A stretch of DNA of 64,000 bases, taken from NCBI GenBank assembly GCA_020636005.1, contig JACJYR010000011.1, positions 1 to 64,000 on the forward strand, in the 5' to 3' direction. This document shows positions 44,101 to 52,695 of the stretch, piece after piece. The translations under genes and the position numbers were made by a program. Origin of the DNA: Lewinellaceae bacterium (GTDB taxonomy: Bacteria > Bacteroidota > Bacteroidia > Chitinophagales > Saprospiraceae). Each line of letters opens with the position of its first letter. Positions within the stretch are counted from its first letter, which is position 1. Below the pieces are notes generated by a model. It was not told the DNA's origin, ran no database searches, and saw only the letters and a list, made by a program, of their open reading frames with translations.

Positions 44101-46564
44101 CCCGACCTGTATGGCTTCCTGGGTTTTTAACCCCATCGTGCTGAACACCCCCACAGGCTGTACAGGCGGAAAAACGCTGGACTTCGACGGCACGGACGAC
44201 TATGTGGCGTTGCCCGCCAACCTGACTGGCACGCTGACCAATTTCACCATCGAGGCATGGGTCTATTGGGACGGCTCGACCTACTGGCAGCGCATCTTCG
44301 ATTTTGGGGCGAACACCACCACCTACATGTACCTCACGCCAAAAGGCTCGCCCGGCGACAACCCCATTTTTGCCATCACCACGTCTACTTCTAGCGGCGA
44401 GGAACGGATTTTATCCTCCGTCAGCGCCGCTATCGGGCAATGGCAACACTATGCCATCACCCTCGACGATGCCACGAACACCGGTACGATGTACATTGAC
44501 GGGGTGCAGGTTGGTCAAAATACCAACATGACCCTGACGCCCGCCGCTTTGGGCAACCTGCCCAACAACTACCTGGGAAAGTCGCAATGGCCCGACCCTT
44601 ATTTCGATGGGAAAATGGACGAGGTGCGGATTTGGAACTACGCCAAAGCTGCCTACGAGGTCGCCTGCCAAAAAGACCATGAACTGGTCGGAAACGAACC
44701 GGGATTGGTGGCTTATTACCAATTCAACCAGGGAACCGCCGGCGGCAACAATGCCGGCGCCACCACCCTCGACGACCTGACCGCCAGCAACAGCGATGGC
44801 ACGCTGACGAATTTTGCCCTGTCGGGCAACACCTCCAACTGGACGGAACCGGGTGCTCCCGTACTGACCACGCCCTACAACTGCTGCCCGGCGGGCAACG
44901 TCATCTTCGTGAACGACGATGCGGCTGGCTTGAACAACGGCACCTCCTGGGCAAATGCCTTCACCGACCTGCAAACCGCCCTCGAAGTGGCTAACAACTG
45001 TTCCGGGGTAACGCAGATTTGGATAGCGGCTGGCACATACAAGCCGACCTCCACCACCAACCGCACGGTTTCTTTTGTGATGAAAAACAACCTCGCCATT
45101 TACGGCGGCTTCAACGGCACAGAAGCAAACCTCGCCGACCGGCCCAGCCCCCGAGCGGTCACCATTTTGAGCGGCGACATCGGCACCCCCTCCGACAACA
45201 GCGACAACAGTTACCACGTCGTGACCGGGAGCAGCCTCAACAACACGGCAGTTTTGGATGGCTTCATCGTAATAAATGGAAATGCAAACGACGGAAACTA
45301 CCCCAACGACCGGGGCGGGGGAATGTGGCTCTCCAACTCGGCTGCCATCATCTCCAACTGCCTTTTTTTGGAAAACGCAGCCGGAACTGGCGGGGGCATG
45401 ACTCTGGAAAGCTCTTCGGCAAACCTCGTCAATTGTGCTTTTCAGGGAAACACCGCCTCGTTCGCAGGCGGGCTTTGGAACGCCTTTTCCGGTGCGCCCA
45501 CCATCACCAACTGTACTTTTTCAGGTAATGCCGCCTCCATCCATACGGGCGGGCTGCTCAACTCCGTTTCCACTACCGCCACGCTCACCAATTGCATTTT
45601 TTGGGGAAACACCGCCCCCGCCACGCTGGACATCCGCAACGAATTTTCCAGCTCCTGCAACATCAGCCATACCTTCTTGCAAGACCCCTCCTGCCCGGCG
45701 GATGCCACCTGCGGCGCCGGCATGGTGTACGGCACCAACCCGCTTTTTGTCAGCACCACCGACCCGCACCTCCAGTCCTGCTCGCCTGCGAAGGACGCAG
45801 GCACCGCCACCGGCGCCCCCGCTACCGACTACGACGGCAACGCCCGTCCGCAGGGAGCTGGGTACGACCTCGGTTTCGATGAAAACGGTAGTTCCTGCAA
45901 CAACTGCAACACATACGGCAGCACCGACACCCCCATCAACATCCTCGACGAGAACACCATCTCCTCCATCATCACCATACCGCTGACAGGAACGCTGACG
46001 GACGTGAATATCATAGGCCTGTCGGGTACGCACACCTTCCCCGGCGACCTTATCTTCCGCCTCACCAGTCCGCAGGGTACGACGGTCGTGCTGATTCAGA
46101 ACCAGTGCGGTGACCAGGACGACTTCAACATCACCCTCGACGACCAGGCAGCCAACCCACTGTCTTGTCCGCTGAACGCCGGGAATACCCAGCAGCCGCA
46201 AAACCCGCTCTCCGCCTTCAATGGAGAAAACCCGGTAGGCAGTTGGACCTTGAGCATTGAAGACAATGCGGGCGGGGATGTCGGCATACTAAACGGCTGG
46301 ATACTGGGACTTTGCACCGCCCCCGGCGGCGGTTGCCCGAACACTTTGCTGTTGAGTGGAAATATCACCCCCGGCACTTATCACGCCGCCCAGGACTTGT
46401 CCGCCCAGGGCACTGGGCCGAACAGCGGGGGGGTCGTTGTTCTCAAGGCAGGCAACAGCATTACGCTGTTGCCAAATTTCACGACGGCGCCCGGCGGGGT
46501 GCTGGAAACGGTCATCGAGGGGTGCCCGCCTTTTGCTCCGCCTGCTTCTGCGGAGAAGGATTGA
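41123..46564 (+). CDS. Large multidomain secreted metzincin-type metalloprotease
   Basis: 1813 residues from the ATG at 41123, chosen because it begins directly with a signal peptide (LLVFSFLLIAFFGFGQ). A propeptide-like region (about 30-190) is followed by a reprolysin-like domain with the zinc motif HEMGHQFWMPH (H338, E339, H342, H348) and a likely Met-turn NTIMGRN (M368). The usual metzincin Gly in HExxHxxGxxH is Trp here. Downstream are an Ig-like domain (about 557-660), one SprB-like repeat (about 931-1005), a LamG/concanavalin-like domain (about 1015-1195, TLDFDGTDDYVALP) and a beta-helix (about 1253-1590). A proprotein-convertase P-domain (about 1600-1735, GSWTLSIEDNAGGDVG) precedes the coathanger-like C-terminal domain (TLLPNFTTAPGGVLE). 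It is predicted to be a secreted, surface-associated peptidase. The substrate is unknown. Confidence 0.88.
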   Translation: MKITANHPLLVFSFLLIAFFGFGQTNKQAQTTFSLDLASLSQSLAGSPDFSEKSLHKAGAVIELPMPDGVRKSFRMFRTHPMHPDLAARYPEIQTYHGKCMEDGVSGVSVTISPTGLHAFLVDEKFQRVYIEPEGGADPARYVSFYEPADAMANYMCPYEHGEMQQETLHKHAPPKGTAPQNVAENMVNSPLAMGDKLRTYRLAMPCTGEFGLANGGTVASVLAVMAASVNAVNLIYIREMAIKFELVPNNDQVLYFDGNTDPYLNDGQIHDPPIVDDLETNNIVCNTVIGASNYDIGHLLQYPTSCPGCGGWAGAGPCIPSFKASGMSINEVGILIHEMGHQFWMPHTTDTGPPNRYDHIAIGNTIMGRNDALPGSSDYFHVSSTDLAATEVEDPGHCVPGVATNNTIPTVTVGTGGMYIPKSTPFQLSGSATDPDPNTTLVYNWQQYNNDTTYNVINHRLYPVGNAPIFRNFFPTTDGNVRTIPRLEDLVNDTIPFGFANCDNMGNNCDTLDLEGLPTYSRNLTFRLVARDFEPTGGAFDYATLSFEVDGNSGPFKVTAPNGGGTWTAGTNADITWDVANTDNAPVSCATVDIFLSLDGGYTYPITIATGTPNDGSYTYAVPGGYPPGTNMVRVKIACATYENVVFFDVSDSDFTISGPCMADAGIIVPGDTVTAVQGSPSLDLNLSPYYGPVTSTAFNVPGTGMQTQAVLFDTVQVGCWVGGCCPNYYSTLQFQVNKTGTYTFTLNWAGGGPSGFFSVHTGNYDPMNMCTGFITSNYFELPWPGGLGGVFPIAGTFVPGTTYTMVFHPWIGQPTASGTVSFSNNAGGYVLIGPSGPGPGADYGYTYAAVNTANGQIAAISPTADFTGLAAGAYEVYGVSYKLANPPPAIVNPNDFLNMTRLQVQVSAQCIVFSENHVYMVVQPGACTPPSVSPPLVTQPSCSTPGTIVVDATGNGTLEYSVDNGATWSTNAFFSGLAPGNYFAKARLQADPTCMASWVFNPIVLNTPTGCTGGKTLDFDGTDDYVALPANLTGTLTNFTIEAWVYWDGSTYWQRIFDFGANTTTYMYLTPKGSPGDNPIFAITTSTSSGEERILSSVSAAIGQWQHYAITLDDATNTGTMYIDGVQVGQNTNMTLTPAALGNLPNNYLGKSQWPDPYFDGKMDEVRIWNYAKAAYEVACQKDHELVGNEPGLVAYYQFNQGTAGGNNAGATTLDDLTASNSDGTLTNFALSGNTSNWTEPGAPVLTTPYNCCPAGNVIFVNDDAAGLNNGTSWANAFTDLQTALEVANNCSGVTQIWIAAGTYKPTSTTNRTVSFVMKNNLAIYGGFNGTEANLADRPSPRAVTILSGDIGTPSDNSDNSYHVVTGSSLNNTAVLDGFIVINGNANDGNYPNDRGGGMWLSNSAAIISNCLFLENAAGTGGGMTLESSSANLVNCAFQGNTASFAGGLWNAFSGAPTITNCTFSGNAASIHTGGLLNSVSTTATLTNCIFWGNTAPATLDIRNEFSSSCNISHTFLQDPSCPADATCGAGMVYGTNPLFVSTTDPHLQSCSPAKDAGTATGAPATDYDGNARPQGAGYDLGFDENGSSCNNCNTYGSTDTPINILDENTISSIITIPLTGTLTDVNIIGLSGTHTFPGDLIFRLTSPQGTTVVLIQNQCGDQDDFNITLDDQAANPLSCPLNAGNTQQPQNPLSAFNGENPVGSWTLSIEDNAGGDVGILNGWILGLCTAPGGGCPNTLLLSGNITPGTYHAAQDLSAQGTGPNSGGVVVLKAGNSITLLPNFTTAPGGVLETVIEGCPPFAPPASAEKD

Positions 46565-46650
46565 TGGAAAGTCCTCCATTCCCTGCCGCATTGCCAGCAA
46601 CAGCGAGGGCGGCGGTGATTTATTGAACCAGGATGAATGGGATAAACCAG

Positions 46651-46688
46651 GATGAATGGGATGCTGCCGGTGCAGCATCCCATTCATC
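46651..46688. terminator. Strong bidirectional terminator between convergent genes
   Basis: A perfect 17-bp stem (46651-46667 with 46672-46688; GATGAATGGGATGCTGC and its complement) with a 4-nt loop lies between the stops of the protease and the fibre gene. An extra direct copy of GGATGAATGGGAT precedes it. The T-tract is weak (GGTTATTTTA further on), but length and position fit a shared terminator. Confidence 0.65.
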
Positions 46689-46703
46689 TATCCTGCATCC
46701 TGG

Positions 46704-49700
46704 TTATTTTAGTTCCACTCCCATGCTTGCGAGGGCGGCGGTGATCTTGTCGAAACGAGCAGCATTGGCAGTCTTTTCAGCTTCTATTTGAGCTTTCATG
46801 GCTGCATTCTCCATTTTACTGGCGTGAATCTGCGATTTCAATTCATCATTCTCCATTTTCAACGCCCGTATCGCCTCCACCGTCATCGCATCATACGTGC
46901 CATAGGCCGTTTGCAGATAACCTAGCTTATCCTCTTCCACCAGCGTGGGGAATACTTCCTGGATATTCTGCGCCGTAAAGCCATACTGGATGCCTTCGGG
47001 GCGTTTCGAGCCGGTTTTGTCGTCGTTCCATTCGTAGGTGACGCCTTGCAGGGCAAGCAGGCTTTGCAACATCAGTTGGGAGTTAAGCGGCTGGATGTTC
47101 TTTTTCAGGCGGGCGTCGGAGTTGGCGAGCCAGTCGCCGGCGGTGGATTTGGAGGCAGTGCCTTCCACTTCCAAGGCATTGGTGGCGGGGCCACGCCCGA
47201 TGCCGACATTGCCGCCATTGTTGTTCAAAATTAAATTGGCGGTTGCGCCATTGTTCCGGGCCATGATTTCATTGTTGTCCATGCCGATGTTCAAGCCTGA
47301 GGAGCTGCCCAATTGCAAAAATCCGCCCCCTGTGGGCGACACGTCCGAGCCTCCCACCACATGTAGCTTGACCTCCGGCGTGGTGGTGCCGATGCCGACG
47401 TTGACGCTGGCCGTTGCGCCGTTCACCCCATTGATGCTGCCCAGCACGAGGCTATTGCTGGCACCAGCCAAGGCATTTGCACCGATGGCAGTAGCGTTGG
47501 TCAGGTTGCCCGATGCCACGTCGGCATGGTGGCCCAGCGCTGAGTTGTTGCTCCCGGTGGTATTGGATATGAGGGCTTCCCTTCCATAAGCGTTGTTGTT
47601 GGAGCCGGTGGTGTTGTCGTACAATGCCGATTTTCCGGTAGCATTGTTATTGGAACCGGTGGTATTGTAATACATGGCAATATAGCCATTGACGGTATTG
47701 CTGCTACCTGAGGTGTTGGTAAAAAGCGCATTAGACCCCGTGGCCGTGTTATCGTCGCCAGTGGAGTTGCGAAGCGCACGGGAGCCTGTGGCCGTGTTGT
47801 TGCCGTTGGAAGTATTGGCATACAGCGCCTGAAACCCATGGGCGGTATTGTCGTTGCCGATGGTGTTGGCAAACGCCGCTTTGCTGCCAATGGCCGTATT
47901 GCGGATGGCTTCAAAAGCGCCTGCCCCTACCCCATTGTTGTAAAGCGCCGAGTCGCCCACTGCCACAAGGTTAGAGCGGACGGTGTTTTTGTACAACGCT
48001 TGGAAGCCAACGGCGACGTTGGAAAAGCCGGTCGTGTTGGCTTCAAGTGCAGACCTGCCGTTGGCGGTGTTGTATGAGCCGCTCGTGTTGGAATACAGGG
48101 CGGCAGTCCCATTGGCGACATTGTACGAGCCGGTAGTGTTAGAATATAGGGAAATTGACCCATTGGCAATGTTGAAGCTACCCGTGGTATTGGAATAAAG
48201 GGCCAATGACCCGGTGGCAATATTACTGCTGCCGGTGGTATTGGACAAAAGTGCAGAAGCACCATTGGCCGTGTTGTTGCTGCCGGTCGTGTTGGAAAAA
48301 AGTGCATACCTACCATTTGCGGTGTTTACGCCGCCTGTGGTGTTGAAATAAAGCGCAAATGTACCAATGGCGGTGTTACCGATACCGAGGGTATTGGCAG
48401 TAAGTGCCTCGAAGCCGTTGGCCGTATTTTCAGAACCAGTAGTGTTGGAAAAAAGGGCTTTTGAACCCACCGCCGTATTGCTGACAGCATGACTTGCCAA
48501 GGTGGCCCCTATCCCGTTGTTGTAAAGCGCCGAGTCGCCCACCGCCACAAGGTAGGAACGGTCGGTGGTGTTGTAAAGCGCCCGCATACCGATGGCGACG
48601 TTGTACGAGCCGGTGGTGTTGGAAAAAAGTGCATTGTTCCCATTGGCAGTATTGGCGTTGCCTGTGGTGTTGGAATTCATCGTATTCCTACCGGATGCGG
48701 TGTTGCTGTTGCCGGTGGTGTTGAACTCCAATGTCTGGAAGCCATGAGCGGTGTTGGAATGCCCGGTGGTGTTGGAGAAAAGCGCCTTGCTGCCTACTGC
48801 CGTGTTGCGGACGGAATGAAATGAGGCGCTGGCACCCACCCCGTTGTTGTACAGCGCCGAGTCGCCCACGGCGACGAGGTTGGAACGGTCGGTGCTATGG
48901 TAAAGCGCCCTAATGCCAACAGCAGTATTGTCGCTTCCAGTCAAGTTGGATATCAATGCGTCCAATCCATTGGCGGTGTTGTAGTTGCCCGTGTCGTTGA
49001 AGGAAAGCGTATTCGCGCCATTGGCGGTATTTCCAATGCCTGTGCTATTAAACTGTAGCGCCTTATGTCCATTGGCTGTGTTTTCGTCTCCGGTGGTATT
49101 GGAAAAAAGTGCTCTTGAACCAGTGGCCGTATTTTCATTGCCATTGATATTGAGCTTAAGTGCAGTTGAACCGATGGCCGTATTATCACGGCCCGTCGTG
49201 TTGGAAAAAAGCGCAGCATATCCATTGGCAGTGTTAATGTCGCCGTAGGTATTGGAATACAGTGACTGGTAGCCATTGGCAGTATTCCCTGAACCACTGG
49301 TGTTAGAAAAAAGCGCTTTAGAGCCTACTGCTGTATTGAGGGCACCCAGAAAAATGGCGTTGACTCCCATCCCATTGTGGTACAGCGCCGAATCGCCCAC
49401 CGCCACGAGGTTGGAACGGTCGGTGTTGCTGTACAGCGACCGGGCGCCAATGGCGACATTGGAGAAACCGCCTGTATTGGAAAACAGCGCTTCCGTCCCC
49501 AAAGCGCTGTTGAAAGAACCAGTGGTGTTGGTGTTCATCGCAGCCCTCCCGATGGCAGTGTTCCGGGAGCCGGTAGTGTTCAGGTGGAGCGAATAGGCCC
49601 CGCTGGCGGTGTTTTCGTCGCCGGTGGTATTGGAAAAAAGCGCATTCCTCCCCAGGGCGCTGTTCTGCCCGCCGGTGGTGTTGGAGTAAAGCGCGACCCT

Positions 49701-50222
49701 GCCAATGCCGGTGTTGTTCTCGCCGGTCGAGTTGAAAGTGCCCGCCTCCTGCCCCAGGTAGGTGTTGCTCAAAGAATTGAGGATTTCCAGCCGGGGAACG
49801 TTTCCCGCATTTTTGCGCAGCAACATCTGCTCCGTGCCGCCGAGGTCGAAGCGGATGATGTCCTCGTTGGGGCTTTCTTCGGTTTGGATTTTGGTGTTGC
49901 CATCCGCATCGGCGATGTAGGAAGTAGGGCTGCCGCCGCCGCTTCCGACCGTCTGCCAGGCTGCACCGTTGTAGAACCAGAAGCCGCCCGTTGAGGTGTC
50001 GAACACGAGCAGGCCCGTGGCGGGCGTTGCGATGGCCGTCCGTTGCACCGAGGTCATGCGGGGCACGAGCATGCCCTTGTCGGTGGCGCTCACGTCGAGT
50101 TGGGCGCTGGGGTCTGCGACAGCTCCCGAGCTGTTCACACTGAGGGTTTGCTGGAGGTTGGACTGGGCAAAAAGGTAGCTGCATGCCAGCAGCCAGCAGG
50201 CAAGGGTGAGGATGTTTTTCAT
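46704..50222 (-). CDS. Tail-fibre-like repeat protein with peptidase S74 chaperone domain, 1172 aa
   Basis: The start is set at 50222, where MKNILTLACWLLACSYLFAQ forms a signal peptide; the open frame continues 64 codons upstream over a large inverted repeat and is unlikely to be translated. Residues 20-100 carry the conserved head (AQLDVSATDKGMLVPRMTS ... LLVFDTSTGGFWFYNG). About 45 repeats of 17 residues (NTTGSxNTAxGxxALxS) follow, interrupted four times by a longer module (RSNLVAVGDSALYNNGVG). The C-terminus has the S74 chaperone domain (about 1040-1140; SDARLKKNIQPL, YGFTAQNIQEVFP) and a coiled coil. In phage relatives S74 domains drive trimerisation and then cleave themselves at the Ser of SDxR. 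A trimeric surface fibre is inferred. Its S74 domain belongs to a different subtype from the three paralogues nearby. Confidence 0.85.
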   Translation of the reverse strand: MKNILTLACWLLACSYLFAQSNLQQTLSVNSSGAVADPSAQLDVSATDKGMLVPRMTSVQRTAIATPATGLLVFDTSTGGFWFYNGAAWQTVGSGGGSPTSYIADADGNTKIQTEESPNEDIIRFDLGGTEQMLLRKNAGNVPRLEILNSLSNTYLGQEAGTFNSTGENNTGIGRVALYSNTTGGQNSALGRNALFSNTTGDENTASGAYSLHLNTTGSRNTAIGRAAMNTNTTGSFNSALGTEALFSNTGGFSNVAIGARSLYSNTDRSNLVAVGDSALYHNGMGVNAIFLGALNTAVGSKALFSNTSGSGNTANGYQSLYSNTYGDINTANGYAALFSNTTGRDNTAIGSTALKLNINGNENTATGSRALFSNTTGDENTANGHKALQFNSTGIGNTANGANTLSFNDTGNYNTANGLDALISNLTGSDNTAVGIRALYHSTDRSNLVAVGDSALYNNGVGASASFHSVRNTAVGSKALFSNTTGHSNTAHGFQTLEFNTTGNSNTASGRNTMNSNTTGNANTANGNNALFSNTTGSYNVAIGMRALYNTTDRSYLVAVGDSALYNNGIGATLASHAVSNTAVGSKALFSNTTGSENTANGFEALTANTLGIGNTAIGTFALYFNTTGGVNTANGRYALFSNTTGSNNTANGASALLSNTTGSSNIATGSLALYSNTTGSFNIANGSISLYSNTTGSYNVANGTAALYSNTSGSYNTANGRSALEANTTGFSNVAVGFQALYKNTVRSNLVAVGDSALYNNGVGAGAFEAIRNTAIGSKAAFANTIGNDNTAHGFQALYANTSNGNNTATGSRALRNSTGDDNTATGSNALFTNTSGSSNTVNGYIAMYYNTTGSNNNATGKSALYDNTTGSNNNAYGREALISNTTGSNNSALGHHADVASGNLTNATAIGANALAGASNSLVLGSINGVNGATASVNVGIGTTTPEVKLHVVGGSDVSPTGGGFLQLGSSSGLNIGMDNNEIMARNNGATANLILNNNGGNVGIGRGPATNALEVEGTASKSTAGDWLANSDARLKKNIQPLNSQLMLQSLLALQGVTYEWNDDKTGSKRPEGIQYGFTAQNIQEVFPTLVEEDKLGYLQTAYGTYDAMTVEAIRALKMENDELKSQIHASKMENAAMKAQIEAEKTANAARFDKITAALASMGVELK

Positions 50223-50345
50223 ACAATAAAAATTGGTGTTGGTGAATGGTTGAAGTGCGTGGCTGGACGGCCTCAGGCGGCCCGGCCATGCTACCTTTTT
50301 TATTCGTTCTTTCCCTCTTTGAGATGAAATACAGATTTTTAGGTG

Positions 50346-50412
50346 GAGAGGCCGGGTTATCAAACCCGGAAGTTTGGCGCCGCAACCGCCGGGTTTGATA
50401 ACCCGGCCTCTC
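50346..50412. repeat. Perfect 24-bp inverted repeat upstream of the fibre gene
   Basis: Arms 50346-50369 and 50389-50412 are exact reverse complements (GAGAGGCCGGGTTATCAAAC... and its complement), with a 19-nt spacer. It lies about 125 bp upstream of the fibre start and about 55 bp past the stop of the minus-strand NTF2-like gene at 50468. It could serve as that gene's terminator, though no T-run is obvious, or be a dispersed palindromic element. Confidence 0.6.
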
Positions 50413-50467
50413 AAAACTTAAACGGTGCTAAAATGCCCAATCCACCCTAAAGAGGGAATGAGTGTTT

Positions 50468-50959
50468 TTATTTTATTTCCTCTTTCGAGAACTTGTAATC
50501 GTAGTTCCAGTACGAGCACACGCTGACAAACTTCCAATCGCCGCCGACTTTGCGCAGCACCTTGAAAATCTTGGTCAGGGTGTATTTCGTGCCGGTTTTT
50601 TCGGCGCTGTATTCGTCGTAGTTGACATAGGCGAGGTCGCCCACGACGGTGATGAGCATATTGACATTGATGAAATCCGGGTGGTTGGTTTCGGAACTGC
50701 TGGTGAGCCAGCTTTTGACCAATTCGTTCACGCCGTCCCAGCCCTGGCGCACGTCGTAGGTACCGTTGCTGTTGTTCCAGCCGATGAAAGCGCTGTTGTC
50801 GTGGACCCAGCAGGAGGCCCAGGCATCGTAGTCCCGTTGGTAAGCCGAGTAGGTTTCTTTTTGAAGGGCTGCTTTGATGGCTGCTTCGTCTTTGGTTTGG
50901 GCTATACAGGCGATGGTAGCGAAACAGAGGATTGCGAATAAAACAAGTACATTTCTCAT
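50468..50959 (-). CDS. Secreted NTF2/SnoaL-like protein
   Basis: A 163-residue protein beginning MRNVLVLFAILCFATIACIAQ, a signal peptide that fixes the start at 50959 (the longer frame would start at a TTG). The rest fits a single NTF2-like alpha+beta cone: KDEAAIKAALQKETYSAYQRDYDAWASCW, then WDGVNELVKSWLTSS and a C-terminal sheet (YTLTKIFKVLRKVGGDWKFV). This superfamily includes ketosteroid-isomerase-like enzymes and ligand-binding proteins. No catalytic residues can be assigned, so the role is open. It lies 202 bp after a second NTF2-like gene in the same direction, suggesting a small AraC-NTF2-NTF2 cluster. Confidence 0.8.
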   Translation of the reverse strand: MRNVLVLFAILCFATIACIAQTKDEAAIKAALQKETYSAYQRDYDAWASCWVHDNSAFIGWNNSNGTYDVRQGWDGVNELVKSWLTSSSETNHPDFINVNMLITVVGDLAYVNYDEYSAEKTGTKYTLTKIFKVLRKVGGDWKFVSVCSYWNYDYKFSKEEIK

Positions 50960-51082
50960 GTTGAAATATTTTGGATTGGTGAAAAGAAAGCCCGTTCCGG
51001 GCAAGCCCGGAGGGGTGGTTTTTTAGAAATAAAACTGGTAAGGGAAAAAAGTACAGGGATGGTACAGGCTTTATCAGGAATT

Positions 51083-51142
51083 GGAAATTGGGAATTTAAG
51101 AAATTGATAACCAGGGATTTAACATCCCAATTCCCAGTTTCC
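51083..51142 (-). terminator. Possible terminator hairpin after the SnoaL-like gene
   Basis: GGAAATTGGGAAT (51083-51095) pairs with ATTCCCAGTTTCC (51130-51142) with one mismatch, 20 bp past the stop at 51162. The loop is long (34 nt) and T-runs are modest, so it is only a candidate. Confidence 0.35.
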
Positions 51143-51161
51143 CAATAATATCTGCCAGACC

Positions 51162-51611
51162 TCAGGAACCTAATTGCCGTGTGAAGTCAGCATGGTCCCA
51201 TTCGATGTGCAACTGCGTGATTTTGTTGTTTTCATCCAGCTTAAAAATGAAAATATGGTCGCTGCCGAACTTCATGCCCTTGTTAGGGATGCCAGCGAAA
51301 TCTTTGGCCTGGGTACCGGAAATCATCACATCGGCCCGGACGGAATTTTCGCCCTCCATCATTGCCGAGTCCACGGTGTTGTTAAGGTCGGGGAAACAGT
51401 CAATGAGCGATGACCATATCCCCTTGCCAAGTTCGCCGATTTTCCCCCTGCCGTCTTCGCCCAACGGCTTGAACCAGACTTCGCCATCGGCGTCGCAAAA
51501 GGAAAGCATTTTGTCCAGGTCTTGTTCCTGGTAGGCAAACAGGAAGCGGACGCAGGGATTTTTCATCATGTCTAAGGGATGTGTGCTGACGTTTTTTTCT
51601 AAAGTTTCCAT
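51162..51611 (-). CDS. Cytoplasmic SnoaL-like (NTF2 superfamily) protein
   Basis: A 149-residue protein with no signal peptide. It spans one SnoaL-like domain: VRFLFAYQEQDLDKMLSFCD, GEVWFKPLGEDGRG, SLIDCFPDLNNTVDSAMMEG and a terminal strand HIFIFKLDENNKITQLHIEWD. Such proteins act as polyketide cyclases, ester cyclases or binding proteins. The specific reaction cannot be read from the sequence. The AraC-type regulator gene ends 82 bp upstream in the same direction, so the two may be cotranscribed, or the regulator may control this gene. Confidence 0.8.
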   Translation of the reverse strand: METLEKNVSTHPLDMMKNPCVRFLFAYQEQDLDKMLSFCDADGEVWFKPLGEDGRGKIGELGKGIWSSLIDCFPDLNNTVDSAMMEGENSVRADVMISGTQAKDFAGIPNKGMKFGSDHIFIFKLDENNKITQLHIEWDHADFTRQLGS

Positions 51612-51693
51612 GTCGTGAGTTTTTTATCGTTAAAATTGGTAGGTCAAAGTTGGCGACCTCGCCTGGCGGCTGATTGTAATTTTGCGCCAAAAT

Positions 51694-52509
51694 TTAGCGG
51701 CGGTCGAGAAAACGGAAAAGCTCCGCATTATTTTCTGCATAAACAGAAGGCGCTTCGCCCATAAAGTCCCTAAAGTCCTTGATAAAATGCGCCTGGTCGT
51801 AGTAATCGCCAGTGCCGATAAGGCGCTGCCAGTCAACCTTTTGTGCGGAGCCCATCTGGTAGCAGATACGGCTGATGCGCCGCAGCCGGGCATAGTATTT
51901 CGGGCTGACCCCGACCCGTTCCAGGAAGCGCCGCTCGAAATTTCGACGGCTCATGCAAGCTCTGCTGAGCAGGTCGTCCATTTTTACAATACCATTGTTC
52001 TTGACGATGGTATTGGCTGCCACGTCCAGCGCCAGGTCGGATGGGTTTGCCTGCTGCAACTGCCGTGACAGAAACGCCTCGAACAGGGAAACTTTTGACA
52101 GGGGGCTTGGGCTGTCGCCGATTTTTGAAACCAATTCCTTTCCGTCTTTTCCAAAAATGCTCTCGAAGCACAACCGCTCCCCCGTCAGTTCATACATCGG
52201 CACTTTGAAGAACGACGACATGCCCGAAGGTTTGAACACGATCCCCGCCATGCCGATGCTGCCCCCAAGTTGCAACTGGTAGCGGGTGGTGAACTGGCCC
52301 GATAAAAATGCCGTGGGCGTTTCCCTTTCGCTGGAACGGCTGTCGCTGACCTTGTAACTGTTGCCATAATTGATGACCAGGGAAGTAAAACCGTTGGGGG
52401 GCGAATCCACCGTGCGTGGCACAGCACCGATGTCCCATTCCCAAACAAAATAGCACTCCACGAATGGTTTCAGGAGGGCGGACGGTGGATATTTTTGGTA
52501 GAATAGCAA
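51694..52509 (-). CDS. AraC family transcriptional regulator
   Basis: About 271 residues from a TTG at 52509. The frame is open to a GTG at 52686, but the 59 extra codons look non-coding, contain a promoter-like box, and no ATG is available; the recognisable protein begins at YQKYPPSALLKPFVECYFVW. Residues 1-105 form the N-terminal sensor typical of this AraC group (DUF6597-like; GFTSLVINYGNSY). The C-terminal third is the two-helix-turn-helix AraC domain (MDDLLSRACMSRRNFERRF, GVSPKYYARLRR, GDYYDQAHFIKDF, GEAPSVY). It probably controls itself or the two NTF2-like genes downstream. The ligand is unknown. Product confidence is high; start confidence is low. Confidence 0.85.
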   Translation of the reverse strand: MLFYQKYPPSALLKPFVECYFVWEWDIGAVPRTVDSPPNGFTSLVINYGNSYKVSDSRSSERETPTAFLSGQFTTRYQLQLGGSIGMAGIVFKPSGMSSFFKVPMYELTGERLCFESIFGKDGKELVSKIGDSPSPLSKVSLFEAFLSRQLQQANPSDLALDVAANTIVKNNGIVKMDDLLSRACMSRRNFERRFLERVGVSPKYYARLRRISRICYQMGSAQKVDWQRLIGTGDYYDQAHFIKDFRDFMGEAPSVYAENNAELFRFLDRR

Positions 52510-52529
52510 AAGGGCAATGGAAAATTTCC

Positions 52530-52537
52530 CAAATCTA
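52530..52537 (-). promoter_or_regulatory. Possible -7 promoter box of the AraC gene
   Basis: The minus strand reads TAGATTTG, an exact match to the Bacteroidota TAnnTTTG element, about 20 bp before the proposed TTG start. There is no clear TTG -33 element at the usual distance. It supports, weakly, a start downstream of 52530. Confidence 0.3.
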
Positions 52538-52695
52538 ATGTTCCCTTGAAAATTTTTTAAATAATTCCTTAGTGGTGGAAATTTGGTTCTTGTTTTTGGC
52601 TGCAATGCTTCGAATGCCCGCAATCGGCGATGGAGGAGATAAAACCTGGTCGCAGTAGGGAAAACCGTAGGCTTCCTGCCAAGCACCTGACCTGC

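Noticed and set aside
50223..50414. 64-codon N-terminal extension of the 1172-aa fibre protein
   Set aside because: It would cover a perfect inverted repeat, while the signal peptide begins at the internal Met encoded at 50222, as in the paralogues.
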